Shown: positions 53,101 through 62,479, counted from the first letter of the stretch. The stretch is 64,000 nt of DNA from an uncultured Clostridia bacterium (GCA_944368065.1 CALVWV010000011.1:61683-125682), one strand, 5' to 3'. A program made the numbers and translations. The notes: generated from the letters alone by a model not told the origin.

Positions 53101-53565
53101 TCAGCCCCTTATGAGGTCGGCAAGTTTTCCGCCCGTTATTCTGATAAGTTCGGCGCTTGAAAGCTCCACCTGCATGCCCACCTTGCCGCCGCTTACAAAT
53201 ATTTTTTTGCCTTCGGCAGAGCTGTCGAAATATGTGGGGAAGAGCTTTTTCATTCCTACGGGCGAGCAGCCGCCGTGGATATAGCCCGTCGTCGGCAGAA
53301 GCTGCTTCTGCGGCAGCATCTCGACCGACTTTTCGCCTGCCGCCCTTGCCGCTTTCTTCAGATCGAGTTCAGCCGCAACGGGTATTACGAACACGTAAAA
53401 CTTCCCTGGCCCCGCAGTGGTTACCAGCGTTTTATACACCCTGTCTACGTCTTCGCCCAGCTCCTTTGCAACCTCCACGCCCGAAAGCGCGACGCCGTCG
53501 TACGTATAAACTTTATAATCCGCGCCGTCTTTTTCAATTATGCGCATTGCATTTGTCTTGGTCAT
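53101..53565 (-). CDS. ybaK: YbaK/EbsC-family Cys-tRNA(Pro) deacylase
   Basis: A 154-aa trans-editing enzyme that clears cysteine mischarged on tRNA-Pro. It starts KTNAMRI, has VYKTLVTTAGPGKFYVFVIPV (about 38) and the GYIHGGCSPVGMKK segment (about 93) that contains the conserved GGxSP-type loop, and SGGKVGMQVELS near the end. Length is typical. Monocistronic between two minus-strand genes. Confidence 0.94.
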   Translation of the reverse strand: MTKTNAMRIIEKDGADYKVYTYDGVALSGVEVAKELGEDVDRVYKTLVTTAGPGKFYVFVIPVAAELDLKKAARAAGEKSVEMLPQKQLLPTTGYIHGGCSPVGMKKLFPTYFDSSAEGKKIFVSGGKVGMQVELSSAELIRITGGKLADLIRG

Positions 53566-53604
53566 ATTTTTTTGCTCCGCTTAATTTATAATGTCGTTAT
53601 GCGT

Positions 53605-54450
53605 TCATTTTTCCGACATGAACGAAACTATGCTCCTGCCGTCGGCAAGCCCTTTATCGTACAGGCGCACAAGATTTTCTTTGTCGCGCGTGAGGGTATC
53701 CACCCCGCAGGTATCGTCGGGCGCGACTATGATGAGCCTGCCCTCCTTTTCGTACTTTTCGGCAAGCTCCAGCGAAGAGTTGTACCGCTCCGCGCGGAGC
53801 TTTAACCCCTCCGCCGCCGCGGGATACTTTTTTGCAATCCTTTCGGCTATTTTAATATCCGACAGGGATACCCGCCTGAAATCGCGCGGCTTGGTCAAAA
53901 GAAGGACGACCCTTTCGCACCCTTCTTCAAAAGCCTTTTTAACGGGTACGGGGTCGGAGAGCGCGCCGTCAAAGTAAGGCACGCCGCCTATTATATACGG
54001 CTGATTTACGAGCGGCAGAGTGCTTGAAGCTTTCAGCGTATCGTAATTATCCTGCGAAATATCCTCTTTGCCAAAATACTTCGCCTCGCCCGTGAGCGCG
54101 TTTGTGGCAACTACCAGAAAATCCATATGATTGGACTTCATTGCGGGATAGTCTATGGGGAATTCTCCGTCAGAATTGCTTAAAGTGCCGTAAGCGTAGT
54201 CGAGATTGACGTAATTTCTTTTGAAAAAGAAGTTAAAAATGCCCATATACTCCTTGCGCAGAGCGTAATTTGTGTAAAACACAAAGTTTCTGCCGCGCTG
54301 GCGCGCAAGGAAGGACGCTATGTTGGCGCTGCCCGCCGAGACGCCTATGCCGAGGTCGAAGTTTATTCCGTTTTCAAGGCACGTGTCGAGCACGCCCGCG
54401 GCATAAATGCCCCTCATGCCGCCGCCTACGTCTATTACCGCTGTTTTCAT
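53605..54450 (-). CDS. Patatin-like phospholipase
   Basis: A 281-aa acyl hydrolase of the RssA/YjeR-like patatin group. The oxyanion loop is GGGMRG (about 9), the nucleophile serine is in GVSAGSAN (about 38), and the dyad aspartate in FDGALSDPVP (about 180). Bacterial members hydrolyse membrane or host lipids. No signal peptide. ATG 54450 with AGGAGAAAGAG ahead is chosen; the frame extends upstream without a better site. Confidence 0.9.
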   Translation of the reverse strand: MKTAVIDVGGGMRGIYAAGVLDTCLENGINFDLGIGVSAGSANIASFLARQRGRNFVFYTNYALRKEYMGIFNFFFKRNYVNLDYAYGTLSNSDGEFPIDYPAMKSNHMDFLVVATNALTGEAKYFGKEDISQDNYDTLKASSTLPLVNQPYIIGGVPYFDGALSDPVPVKKAFEEGCERVVLLLTKPRDFRRVSLSDIKIAERIAKKYPAAAEGLKLRAERYNSSLELAEKYEKEGRLIIVAPDDTCGVDTLTRDKENLVRLYDKGLADGRSIVSFMSEK

Positions 54451-54642
54451 CTCTTTCTCCTGTGCTTTCTTTCCGCGAAAATGTGCGGAGCAGAATTTTC
54501 CGTTCGCCTGCATTATACCACAAATTAAAATTTTTCTCAAAACATCGGGTAAATATTTTTGCGTTGCTACATATTTACACTTTGTCAGAATTCAATATAT
54601 TTTTCCTCCGCATTATCTTTTGATTTGTTCTTAGGTAATGAC

Positions 54643-54673
54643 AAGCGGCGGCAGAATTCTTCTGCCGCCGCTT
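54643..54673. terminator. Hairpin upstream of the patatin gene
   Basis: A 14-bp stem (54643-54656 with 54660-54673) and a 3-base loop, without a strong T run. It may end the transcript through the decayed gene at 54835. The rest of 54451-54834 shows no gene. Confidence 0.4.
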
Positions 54674-54834
54674 TAAAATTATATATCGTTTTCACTTCAA
54701 GCCTTCTTTTTGGGACGCTTTTAGGAAAAAAATTACCCGCCGCCGAACAGAATATCTGTTGAGCGGGAGACAGCTGCATTTAACCGCTTAAAGGTGCGCA
54801 ATACTGTCCAGGCACAGATAAATCAGTCCGCGGA

Positions 54835-55197
54835 TTAAATGCACCAGATTGTTATTGCGCCTTTATATTCGACGAAAAATTCCACGCCTTCGACGACCTC
54901 GACCGTCCCCTCCGCTACGCCCGTATCCGAAGGAAAAACCGAGCACGCAAGGCAAATTCTGTCGGACGCCCACACAGGATAACTGCCATAATATTTTATG
55001 AAAATTTCATCATTTTTCAGGTCTTCAGCCTTGCCATAGCTGCTCTTTATAGCGTCAACGTACTTCGGTCTGAGCTCACCCTCATCAAACTCACCGAAAT
55101 GATTATTGATATCGGCTATTTGTCTGAGCGTAATAAGCGAAAAAAATGCACTCTTATATGCCGCACTGAAAAGCAGCGTATATGCAAATTTCAGTTT
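54835..55197 (-). pseudogene. Remnant of an unidentified gene without a start codon
   Basis: After a TGA, 120 sense codons run in one frame to a TAA at 54835, with ordinary protein-like composition (for example INNHFGEFDEGELRPKY, YYGSYPVWASDRICLA and a FFVEYKGAITIWCI end). There is no ATG, GTG or TTG in the first half and no ribosome site, and the frame begins just behind the SGNH hydrolase stop. It reads as the 3' part of a gene that lost its 5' end. I do not recognise the protein. Confidence 0.5.
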
Positions 55198-55949
55198 TCA
55201 GTCAATATCTGTCTGAGAACGGGAATAAGATAATCGGCTATAACTTTGTTGCCCGCGTCATTGGGGTGCAGACCGTCTTCGAAATAGGTTGAAAACGTTT
55301 CGTCCGAAAGGTTCATTCCTTCAAGGTTATAAAAATCTACGCACGTAAGGTTATACTGCGCGCTTAGCTCTTTTACCGCATCGCAATACTCTTTCAGAGT
55401 GTTGCCGCTGTCGTTGAGTTCGCCTTCGGGGTAGCCTGTTACGGAATTATCTCGCTGGAAAGGGGTAGCCGTCACAATCACTGCCTGCGGATATTTGGCA
55501 GAAAGCCTTTCGAGGAGCGTTGCATATGCGCCGTAAAAAGTATCAGTACCCTCGTCCCCCGCCTTACCCAAAGGCACCTCGCCCGTGGTTGCGCCGTAAT
55601 CGTTAGTGCCGCCGAGCACAAAAATCAAATCGGCATTTTCCGATATCTGGCTGTATCTGTTGACAAAAGCATAACTGTCCATAACTCCGCCGCTCGTACC
55701 TACGGTTGCGCCCGAAAAGCCGACATTCTGGGCATAACTTATAAAATCCTGCTTTGCTATAAGATTTGTGAACCGCGCAGACTGAGACGAGCAACCCTGT
55801 CCGTAAGTAATGCTGTCGCCGAGGAAAGCCAGGTAATACCCTTCGCCGTCTTCCTTATCGTCGCCGCTTCCCCCGCCCGAGCACGCCGCCGCAAGCGGCA
55901 TAAAATATAATGCAAGGCATAAAAAGGCGACCATAAATAATTTTTTCAT
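55191..55949 (-). CDS. SGNH/GDSL hydrolase lipoprotein
   Basis: A 252-aa exported serine hydrolase. The N-terminus is a lipoprotein signal (MKKLFMVAFLCLALYFMP, lipobox LAAAC, cysteine near 23) followed by a Gly/Ser/Asp linker. SGNH blocks: GDSITYGQG (about 44), the glycine block near SGATVG, GGTNDYG (about 112) and the C-terminal DGLHPN. The enzyme probably removes acetyl or other acyl groups from polysaccharide or other extracellular substrates, which suits the neighbouring GH3 enzyme. Confidence 0.93.
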   Translation of the reverse strand: MKKLFMVAFLCLALYFMPLAAACSGGGSGDDKEDGEGYYLAFLGDSITYGQGCSSQSARFTNLIAKQDFISYAQNVGFSGATVGTSGGVMDSYAFVNRYSQISENADLIFVLGGTNDYGATTGEVPLGKAGDEGTDTFYGAYATLLERLSAKYPQAVIVTATPFQRDNSVTGYPEGELNDSGNTLKEYCDAVKELSAQYNLTCVDFYNLEGMNLSDETFSTYFEDGLHPNDAGNKVIADYLIPVLRQILTEN

Positions 55950-55993
55950 AATTTCACCTCGGTATAAAAGTTTATCTGAATGCAGGCGCAGTC

Positions 55994-56027
55994 AGAAAAA
56001 TTGTCCGCCGCGGAGAGCGCGGCGGAC
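55994..56027 (-). terminator. Terminator of the GH3-membrane protein operon
   Basis: A 10-bp stem (56003-56012 with 56018-56027), loop GAGAG, tail AATTTTTC on the minus strand, 75 bases after the 56102 stop. Confidence 0.75.
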
Positions 56028-56101
56028 CGTATTAATTTTGAATACCGTCAACACAAAGCATCAGCTTGCCGCAGAATATCTGCCGCCGAAACGATGCAGA
56101 A

Positions 56102-56536
56102 TTACTCATCTTTGAGTGCGGAATCCCTGTAATCTTCGCGCATGAACGCCCCGACTACCGCCGCGACGACGGGTACGAGGAAGAGACCCGCAAACACCGC
56201 GCCGAGCGTGGCGTTTCCGCCTACGAAATTTACCTGATTCCACACATCGGACAGCGATTCGAGCGCAAGTATGAGGTGCTGACCGAATGCAAATCCGTAT
56301 ATAATACAGCTGACCGCAGGAACGAAATCGAGAAATTTCAGCCCCGTAAAGCAGTAAGCTATTGTGAGCAGCGAACCCACGAGCATAAGCGCGAATGTGA
56401 GGGACGAAAATGTTCTGTCGCCGTAATCGGATGCGATATATGCCACATCTATTGCAAGAATGAGCACGGCGGAAGCAAGACTTACATAGTAGCCTGCGCG
56501 CCTTCCTTTAAAGCGCGAAAGGAGCAACTCTTTCAT
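56102..56536 (-). CDS. Hypothetical four-helix membrane protein
   Basis: A 144-aa membrane protein with four helices (about 15-33, 43-63, 68-88 and 108-130). It is not recognised. Its ATG overlaps the stop of the reversed-domain GH3 gene by four bases, so the two are translationally coupled and the product may be a membrane partner of that enzyme. Confidence 0.78.
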   Translation of the reverse strand: MKELLLSRFKGRRAGYYVSLASAVLILAIDVAYIASDYGDRTFSSLTFALMLVGSLLTIAYCFTGLKFLDFVPAVSCIIYGFAFGQHLILALESLSDVWNQVNFVGGNATLGAVFAGLFLVPVVAAVVGAFMREDYRDSALKDE

Positions 56537-59493
56537 ACCTTTTCCTCCTTTTTGCCGAGCACGTTGACTTTATACAGCACAAACATTACCGCACAGCCGA
56601 CTGTTGCAGCGCCTATCACCACATCTATGGCTATAAGCGCACCCTGCCACCAGGGAGTGAACTCTGCCGCCACCATGTCCGCTGTATAGCCGTTTATCAG
56701 GCTTGAGCGCGACATTGCGTAGAAGAAATGTTTGTTGGCAAGCCTGAGCTGCTGAAGCAGATAGCCGTCCCTGTTGGATACTATGTATGTGCGCGCCTCG
56801 GTACCGCACGCCGTACGGGCGTTGAAAGTATCCGTGCCCGCCGCAAGGCTTGCAAGCGTGGGATTGTTATTTGCCGTCCAGGAGGCGACGGAGTCGGTGA
56901 TAGTCACGCCTTTGAATCCCCACTCGCCGCGCAGCACGTCCGTAAGGACAGCCTTGCAGGTGTACATCGTGCGGTTACCTACGCGCGAGCACGACATCAT
57001 TGTCGCAAGAGCGCCGCCTTTGGTAAATGCGCCTTCAAAACCCTTGAGCGGGCCCTGACGGAAAGCCTGTTCGGTATAGTAAACGCACAGTTCCGTCCTG
57101 TTTGTTTCCTGATCGTTGCCCGCAAAATGCTTGGGCGAGGCGTTGAGCCCGCCCGCCTGCATAGCTTCGCACTGGGCAGCAGAGCAGTGATAACTCATTA
57201 TGGAATCTTCCGAATAATACTCGAAGTTGCGCCCCGAGAAAGGCGTTCTGTGTATGTTGCAGCCGGGCGACCACAGCTGGGTCGTGCCGCCGTATAAGCA
57301 CTCTTCCGCAATGAACGTGCCCCTGTCGGCAAGTATCTGTTTATTCCACGTAGATGCGGCAACCACCTCGTTGACGCGGGTTGTGGGGCTGTTGGTTTTG
57401 TACCCCGCCTGAGGACCTGCAGGTCCGTCCGAGTTTGTGTTCGCACCCTTGCCTATATCGGATATGGCGTCCTGACCGAAATTTTCGCCTATCATGGTGC
57501 TCATTTCGGTTATGCTGAGCTGATTCAAAAACGTCTCCCATCTGGGGTCATCGAAGGGCACGTCGCGCATTTCAACGAGCTTTAAAGTAACTTCGGTATC
57601 CTGCGTAAACGATTCGTAAGCGGGCGCGTCGGCGGGCTTTACGTACGTCGTACCCTCCATCTGCTCTATCATCTCCTCGGAAGCCGTAAGATTATCGTAC
57701 GTTTTCGGGAAAGTGTTCCAGTCCGAACGGGTAAGATATGTAACCACGTCGTTTTCAAACCAGTAATTATAGTCTATGTCGTCGAAAAGGTTGCTTACAA
57801 CGTTCCCCGTTTCTGGCGACACCGCATAAGTTGTGTTGTCCGTCTCTTCGAGCGTGTCCTTTACCGCCTTTGAAGCGTCGCCTTCAACGGTCTGACCGCG
57901 CTCGTCGAACATTCCGCTCACTTCGCGCGCAGCGAGCACGTTATTGAGCGCATCGTGGCTGTCCTCGCCTATGGCAAAGTAATAATCGCCCTCGTCGAAC
58001 ACATAGCAGCCCTTCTTTGAAGTATCGGCGCCGTTTGTCGCGTTCATATCGTAAGCGGCAAACAGATAATCGCTGACCGTTATGGTTACAGTCTCGCTCT
58101 CGCCCTCGGCAAGAAGTCCCGTCTTGGCATAATCGAGGAGCTGTATCGCAGATTTCTGCGTCATACCGTCCTCGTACGGAAGCTGTACATAGAGCTGTAC
58201 CACCGACTTTGATTCGCCGCTGTAGGTGCAGCCTTCGGGATAGCCGTTGTTTGTGACCTTTACTTTGGCAGTCACCTCGTGGGTCTCTTTATCCCAGACT
58301 ATGCTTTCAACTTCCTGCGTGAAGTCGGCGTAGGAAAGTCCGTAGCCGAAGGGATATACGATTTCGTCCGCATAGTCCCAGCTGTTCGACTGGCTTGCAT
58401 ATACGCCCGCACTGCCCGAAGCATTGTTTATGCCGAGCACCTGGTCCTGATAGCGCGTTTCATAGTACTTGTACCCGACATATATGCCCTCCGCCTCTAC
58501 AATATAATTTGCATCCACGTTGGAGAAAGTGTGGTCGAAGGCATTCTGCACGGCAGCCGAAGAGAGCGAATCCGCGGCATACGTATCCACGAAATGCCCC
58601 GAAGGGTCTGCCTTGCCCACGATAAGATCGGCAACGCCGGAGAAGCCTAAAAGTCCCGTTCCGCCTATCCAGAGGCAGGCGTCCACGCCGTACTGTTCCT
58701 CGTCCACCCAGCCGAGCTCCATGGGGTACGCGCTGTTTATAAGCACTATCGTCTTGCCGAACCTGCCATCATTTTTAATCATTTCCAGAAGGTCGGCTTC
58801 CTGCTGATGAAGGGCGAGCTGGGATATGCCGTCCGCGTCCTCGTAAAAAAGGTCGCGCCCCTCGCCGCCGTCGCGCGAGAACATTACTATGGCGACGTCG
58901 TTATAGTCGTTCGTCCACGAAGAGCGGAGAGTCTGGGTGTAGAAGTTTATATCCTCTTCGCCTATGGAAGATTTCTGGCCCGCATCGTTTTCCACGGCAA
59001 CCTTTACGCGCTGCGTTTTGCTTGAAGCGTAGGCGTTGTATAACGTTTCGTTAATGGCAAAGCCCTCTTCTTCAAGCGCGCCTTTCAATGTGACGAGGCG
59101 GCTTTCATCGAGCGTAGGTCCGCCCGAATTGCCGCGGTAGACGGGGTCCGCCACCGCCCTGCCGAAGAGCGTAACTCTGCGCTCGTCAGAAGAAAGGGGC
59201 AGTGCGTTGCCCTCATTTTTTACGAGCACCGCGCCCTCCGTCATCGTCTGTATGTCATGCGCATCGGAAGCGGCGCGCATCAGCTCAAAGTTTGCGTCCG
59301 ATATCGTACCGTCGCCGAATGACGAGGGATAGTAATTTGTATCCCCGTCAGCCGCAACTGTAGGCGCCTGAACGCCGAGCGCTATGTTGACATTGCCTTC
59401 CCACTTGAAGAGCAGCGTCGTAAGAAATACGGCGCAGCCGAGCAACACGCCGCCCGCGGCGGTAAGCCCGCGCCATAACCTTGTCTTTTTCAT
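56533..59493 (-). CDS. Membrane-anchored GH3 beta-glucosidase with reversed domain order
   Basis: A 986-aa glycosidase. An N-terminal membrane segment (about 8-30) leads to the GH3 sandwich domain (GAVLVKNEGNALPLS near 85), then a fibronectin III-like domain (about 400-520). The catalytic barrel comes last (about 640-930): DGPAGPQAG, SGRNFEYYSED, KHFAGNDQE and ITDSVASW, where the aspartate is the likely nucleophile. A second membrane helix lies near the C-terminus (about 940-965). Reversed order is known from Ruminococcus albus and Butyrivibrio fibrisolvens beta-glucosidases; anchoring at both ends is less usual. ATG 59493 sits behind AAGGTGA. Confidence 0.92.
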   Translation of the reverse strand: MKKTRLWRGLTAAGGVLLGCAVFLTTLLFKWEGNVNIALGVQAPTVAADGDTNYYPSSFGDGTISDANFELMRAASDAHDIQTMTEGAVLVKNEGNALPLSSDERRVTLFGRAVADPVYRGNSGGPTLDESRLVTLKGALEEEGFAINETLYNAYASSKTQRVKVAVENDAGQKSSIGEEDINFYTQTLRSSWTNDYNDVAIVMFSRDGGEGRDLFYEDADGISQLALHQQEADLLEMIKNDGRFGKTIVLINSAYPMELGWVDEEQYGVDACLWIGGTGLLGFSGVADLIVGKADPSGHFVDTYAADSLSSAAVQNAFDHTFSNVDANYIVEAEGIYVGYKYYETRYQDQVLGINNASGSAGVYASQSNSWDYADEIVYPFGYGLSYADFTQEVESIVWDKETHEVTAKVKVTNNGYPEGCTYSGESKSVVQLYVQLPYEDGMTQKSAIQLLDYAKTGLLAEGESETVTITVSDYLFAAYDMNATNGADTSKKGCYVFDEGDYYFAIGEDSHDALNNVLAAREVSGMFDERGQTVEGDASKAVKDTLEETDNTTYAVSPETGNVVSNLFDDIDYNYWFENDVVTYLTRSDWNTFPKTYDNLTASEEMIEQMEGTTYVKPADAPAYESFTQDTEVTLKLVEMRDVPFDDPRWETFLNQLSITEMSTMIGENFGQDAISDIGKGANTNSDGPAGPQAGYKTNSPTTRVNEVVAASTWNKQILADRGTFIAEECLYGGTTQLWSPGCNIHRTPFSGRNFEYYSEDSIMSYHCSAAQCEAMQAGGLNASPKHFAGNDQETNRTELCVYYTEQAFRQGPLKGFEGAFTKGGALATMMSCSRVGNRTMYTCKAVLTDVLRGEWGFKGVTITDSVASWTANNNPTLASLAAGTDTFNARTACGTEARTYIVSNRDGYLLQQLRLANKHFFYAMSRSSLINGYTADMVAAEFTPWWQGALIAIDVVIGAATVGCAVMFVLYKVNVLGKKEEKV

Positions 59494-59508
59494 GTCCGTC
59501 ACCTTACA

Positions 59509-60120
59509 TCAGGCATTCGCGGGAGCGAGGGTCGTATAAGTAAAGCTGTAAGTAGCCGTATCCACAACTATGCTGGTCTGGGCAAAGGCGTTTGCAGCTA
59601 TGTACTGCTCCTCGGTAAGAGCGGCGTTGCCCTCTCCCGCGGCAGCCTGACCCATGGCGTCCGTCCAGGCAAGCGTGCTGATATAAGACGTGCCGCCTAC
59701 CGTATTGCCGCCCGAGAATTTGACGATTTCCGTAGGAGATGAAAGCGTGAGCGTAAGCAGACCTTCTTCCTCGGAAGAGGTGAACGTGCCGTAGTAAATT
59801 TCCACCGTCTGTCCCCTGTCGTTCGTGCCGCTTACGTCCATATCGCCCGTGTCTGCGGGGTCGAACGCAAGGTCGCCCGATATCATTTTGGAAGTTACCG
59901 TAAGTTCGTAAGTATTGTCGTCAAAAGTCTTTATTGTCTGGACAGAGGTCGTCACCTGTTTGAACGTAAAGTTGGGGTAAGCCGACATGAACGTGAAAGC
60001 ACCCGAAGAATACAGCGCGTTCAAATCAGCCGAGCCGCCGGAGCACGCAGCAAGCGCGCCTGCAGATGCGATGAGTGCCGCCGATGCCGCTATCGCAGCA
60101 ATTTTTTTGCCAAGTTTCAT
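59509..60120 (-). CDS. Lipoprotein of unknown function
   Basis: A 203-aa exported lipoprotein: signal MKLGKKIAAIAASAALIASAG with lipobox LAAC (cysteine near 26), followed by a Ser/Thr-rich beta-type domain with no motif I know. GGAGG lies 9 bases before the ATG. It is the first gene of the operon and lies 15 bases before the GH3 gene, so it may hold or present substrate for that surface enzyme. It is divergent from the LytTR response regulator. Confidence 0.8.
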   Translation of the reverse strand: MKLGKKIAAIAASAALIASAGALAACSGGSADLNALYSSGAFTFMSAYPNFTFKQVTTSVQTIKTFDDNTYELTVTSKMISGDLAFDPADTGDMDVSGTNDRGQTVEIYYGTFTSSEEEGLLTLTLSSPTEIVKFSGGNTVGGTSYISTLAWTDAMGQAAAGEGNAALTEEQYIAANAFAQTSIVVDTATYSFTYTTLAPANA

Positions 60121-60210
60121 TTTCAAGTTCCTCCTTAATGACGCATTTTTTCTTTTTGTGTTAATTTGTAACGTCGGCTACCATTATGAATGAAAAAAAT
60201 TAAAATACAA

Positions 60211-60229
60211 GCAGTTCGTCCTCAACTGC
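60211..60229. promoter_or_regulatory. Inverted pair of LytTR-like half-sites
   Basis: GCAGTT (60211-60216) and AACTGC (60224-60229), 7 bases apart, between the divergent lipoprotein-GH3 and LytTR operons. Read outward, each half (GCAGTTCGT and GCAGTTGAG) fits eight of nine positions of the published LytTR site [TA][AC][CA]GTTN[AG][TG]. Binding is inferred. Confidence 0.45.
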
Positions 60230-60320
60230 AAAAAAGAGCTCTCCAATTAAAGGCGGGTCTTAGTTTATGACGAAAAAAGCCGTATTCGTGCGGCGCGGGC
60301 GGGACTTTTTTCAATCGTTA

Positions 60321-60349
60321 TTGACAAACAATGAATTTTGCTTTATTCT
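60321..60349 (+). promoter_or_regulatory. Promoter of the two-component system
   Basis: TTGACA (60321-60326), 17 bases, TATTCT (60344-60349). It lies so close to ATG 60369 that it excludes the longer upstream reading frame as the true protein start. Confidence 0.7.
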
Positions 60350-60368
60350 TGTTTCAGGGAAAAATGAT

Positions 60369-61067
60369 ATGATAAAGTGTGCAACAGTTGAAGACGACGC
60401 CGCCCAGGCGGAGGCGCTTAAAAGTCACATAAAAAAATTCGGGGAAGAAAGCGGCGACGTTTTCGAAATCAGGGCATTTTCCAACGCCGTCAACTTTCTT
60501 GAAAATTATACGGCGGACTACGACCTTGCGTTCATAGACATACGAATGCCTTACATAAACGGCATGCAGGCCGCCAGAATGCTGCGCGAAAAAGACGACA
60601 GAATAATGATAATATTTGTGACCAGCCTTGCACAGTACGCCATAGAGGGCTATTCCGTGGGCGCGACGGACTACCTGTTAAAGCCCGTAAGCTATGCCGA
60701 TTTTTCGCTGACTATGACGCGCGCAATGCGCAGCCTCGGCAAGAAGGAAGGCGTGCTCTTCATATCGGCTAAAGAGGGAAACGTATGCCTTAAAATTTCG
60801 GGCATCATATATATCGAAACGCAGGGGCACAACCTCATTTACCATACGGCGGACAAAGAGTATATGCGGTACGCTCCGCTCAAAACAGCCGTAAAAGAGC
60901 TGGAAGGCAAAGGCTTCTCCCTCTGCAACCGCTGCTACCTCGTCAATCTGAGTTATGTGCGCGGGATAAAAGATTTTACCGTAACCGTCGGGGATACCGA
61001 ACTTCAGATAAGTCAGCCGCGCAAAAAGCAGTTTTTGCAGGAAATGAAAAAATTCACAGGCAATTAA
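60369..61067 (+). CDS. LytTR-family response regulator
   Basis: A 232-aa response regulator. The receiver domain (1-120) has the acidic pair VEDD (about 7), the phospho-acceptor aspartate in AFIDIRMP (about 57) and the conserved lysine in YLLKPVSY (about 104). The LytTR DNA-binding domain (about 135-230) includes IIYIETQGHNLIYHT and FSLCNRCYLVNLSYV. Such regulators (AgrA, ComE, LytR types) pair with GHKL kinases such as the one directly downstream. ATG 60369 is preceded by CAGGGA; a longer frame upstream is in the promoter. Confidence 0.94.
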   Translation: MIKCATVEDDAAQAEALKSHIKKFGEESGDVFEIRAFSNAVNFLENYTADYDLAFIDIRMPYINGMQAARMLREKDDRIMIIFVTSLAQYAIEGYSVGATDYLLKPVSYADFSLTMTRAMRSLGKKEGVLFISAKEGNVCLKISGIIYIETQGHNLIYHTADKEYMRYAPLKTAVKELEGKGFSLCNRCYLVNLSYVRGIKDFTVTVGDTELQISQPRKKQFLQEMKKFTGN

Positions 61068-61069
61068 CC

Positions 61070-62416
61070 ATGGACTGGCTGTTTGATTTACTCGGTGTAT
61101 ATACGCAGTTTTTCATAATGTGCGCGCAGGAAGCTATTATGCTGTTTTTGTACCTGCTCGCCCTGACGTGGTACAAAAAGAAGCGCAGATTTTACATAGC
61201 GCGGATTCTGATATGATTTGTCGTCTCGGTTCTTCTCTGCATTCCGCTCGGCATACTGCGCACGCACTTCAACATAATTCCGGTAAGGATATTCAACACC
61301 GCGTTTTTGCTGCTTGCCACGCTTGCCGCGCTTTTCATAAGCTACCGCGAAAAGGCCAATGAAATTATGCTCTGTTTTGCGGGAATAATAGCAGCCAAAA
61401 ATATGTCGGGGCAGATATTTGCGCTCCTTCTCAACATGTTCGGCGTGGATGACCTCGTAAGCATGTCGTTCTTTGCCGACTACGACGTGGTGCGCGACTG
61501 GATTATTTACTTTGCCATACACATACTGCTGCTTTCCGGCGTTTATATCTTTCTGCGCAAGCGCGAAAATCTGCAGGACGACCGCTCAACCGTGCGCGCC
61601 GTGAGCCTCGCCGCGATAACTTTCCTCGTGGCAACCGTGCTGAGCACTTATGCAAGGGCTTATCAGGCGGAAAGTTTTGCGCTTTCTGCCTGCATAAAGA
61701 TATTCCTTCTGATAATATACGCCTTCATACTCATAATGCGCTCGGACATCTTCTTCCGCAGCCGAATAAAACAGGAACTGTACGTCACCGAACAGCTACT
61801 TTATCAGGAAAAGAAGCACTACGACGAAATTAAAAACAATATCGACGTAATAAACATGAAGTGCCACGACATAAAGCACCAGCTTGACAATTTTCACGGC
61901 AGACTGACCGAAAGGGAACTCGAAGAGCTGCGCGAGGCAATTCAGATTTACGATTCAAACATAAAAACGGGCAACGAGATACTCGATACAATACTCTTCC
62001 AGAAGCGGCTTTATTGCGAAAAGAACGGCATAAGGTTAAAGTTCATGGCGGACGGGAAACTGCTCGGTTTTGTGGAAGGGAACGATTTGTATGCGCTTAT
62101 AACAAACGCGCTGGACAACGCCGCCGAAAGCGTGGTAAAACTTGCCGACGAGGATAAACGCATAATAGATTTTCATGTATGGCGCGAAAACGCCTCCGCT
62201 GTGATTGAGGTGGCAAACTTCTTTCACCCCGAAACATACGAAGGAGCTACCGCAAAAGAAGACAAGGTGCACCACGGCTACGGAATAAGAAGCATGAAAT
62301 ATATAACGCAGAAATACGGCGGCACTCTCAGCATATCCCGAGAAAACAATATTTTTACGCTTACAATCACTCTGCCCGTCCGCGACTTAAAACAGGACAA
62401 AAAAATTTACCGATAA
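61070..62416 (+). pseudogene. GHKL sensor histidine kinase interrupted by in-frame TGA
   Basis: From the ATG at 61070, two bases after the regulator stop, the frame codes a polytopic N-terminus, meets TGA at 61214-61216 (codon 49), and continues without another stop to 62416. Beyond it come further membrane helices (FVVSVLLCIPLGILR to about residue 225), a helix with CHDIKHQLDNF (phospho-acceptor histidine about codon 270), the N-box NALDNAAES and G-box HHGYGIRSMKYI. Total would be 448 positions, normal for AgrC-like kinases. Nonsense mutation or sequence error are the main readings; restart inside the frame would yield a truncated sensor. Confidence 0.85.
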
Positions 62417-62450
62417 ATGCAGAATATCAAAAGGCAAATATTTAAAAATT

Positions 62451-62479
62451 AACGCCCTCCCGCTTTACGGGAGGGCGTT
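62451..62479. terminator. Hairpin after the kinase gene
   Basis: A 12-bp stem (62451-62462 with 62468-62479), loop CTTTA. The plus-strand tail is weak; the minus-strand tail has AATTTTTAAA. The gap 62417-62752 holds no gene. Confidence 0.6.

Noticed and set aside
61214-61216. TGA read as tryptophan or selenocysteine in the kinase
   Set aside because: Other genes here (serA, SGNH hydrolase) end in TGA, there is no selenocysteine hairpin evident, and the site lies in a membrane helix.
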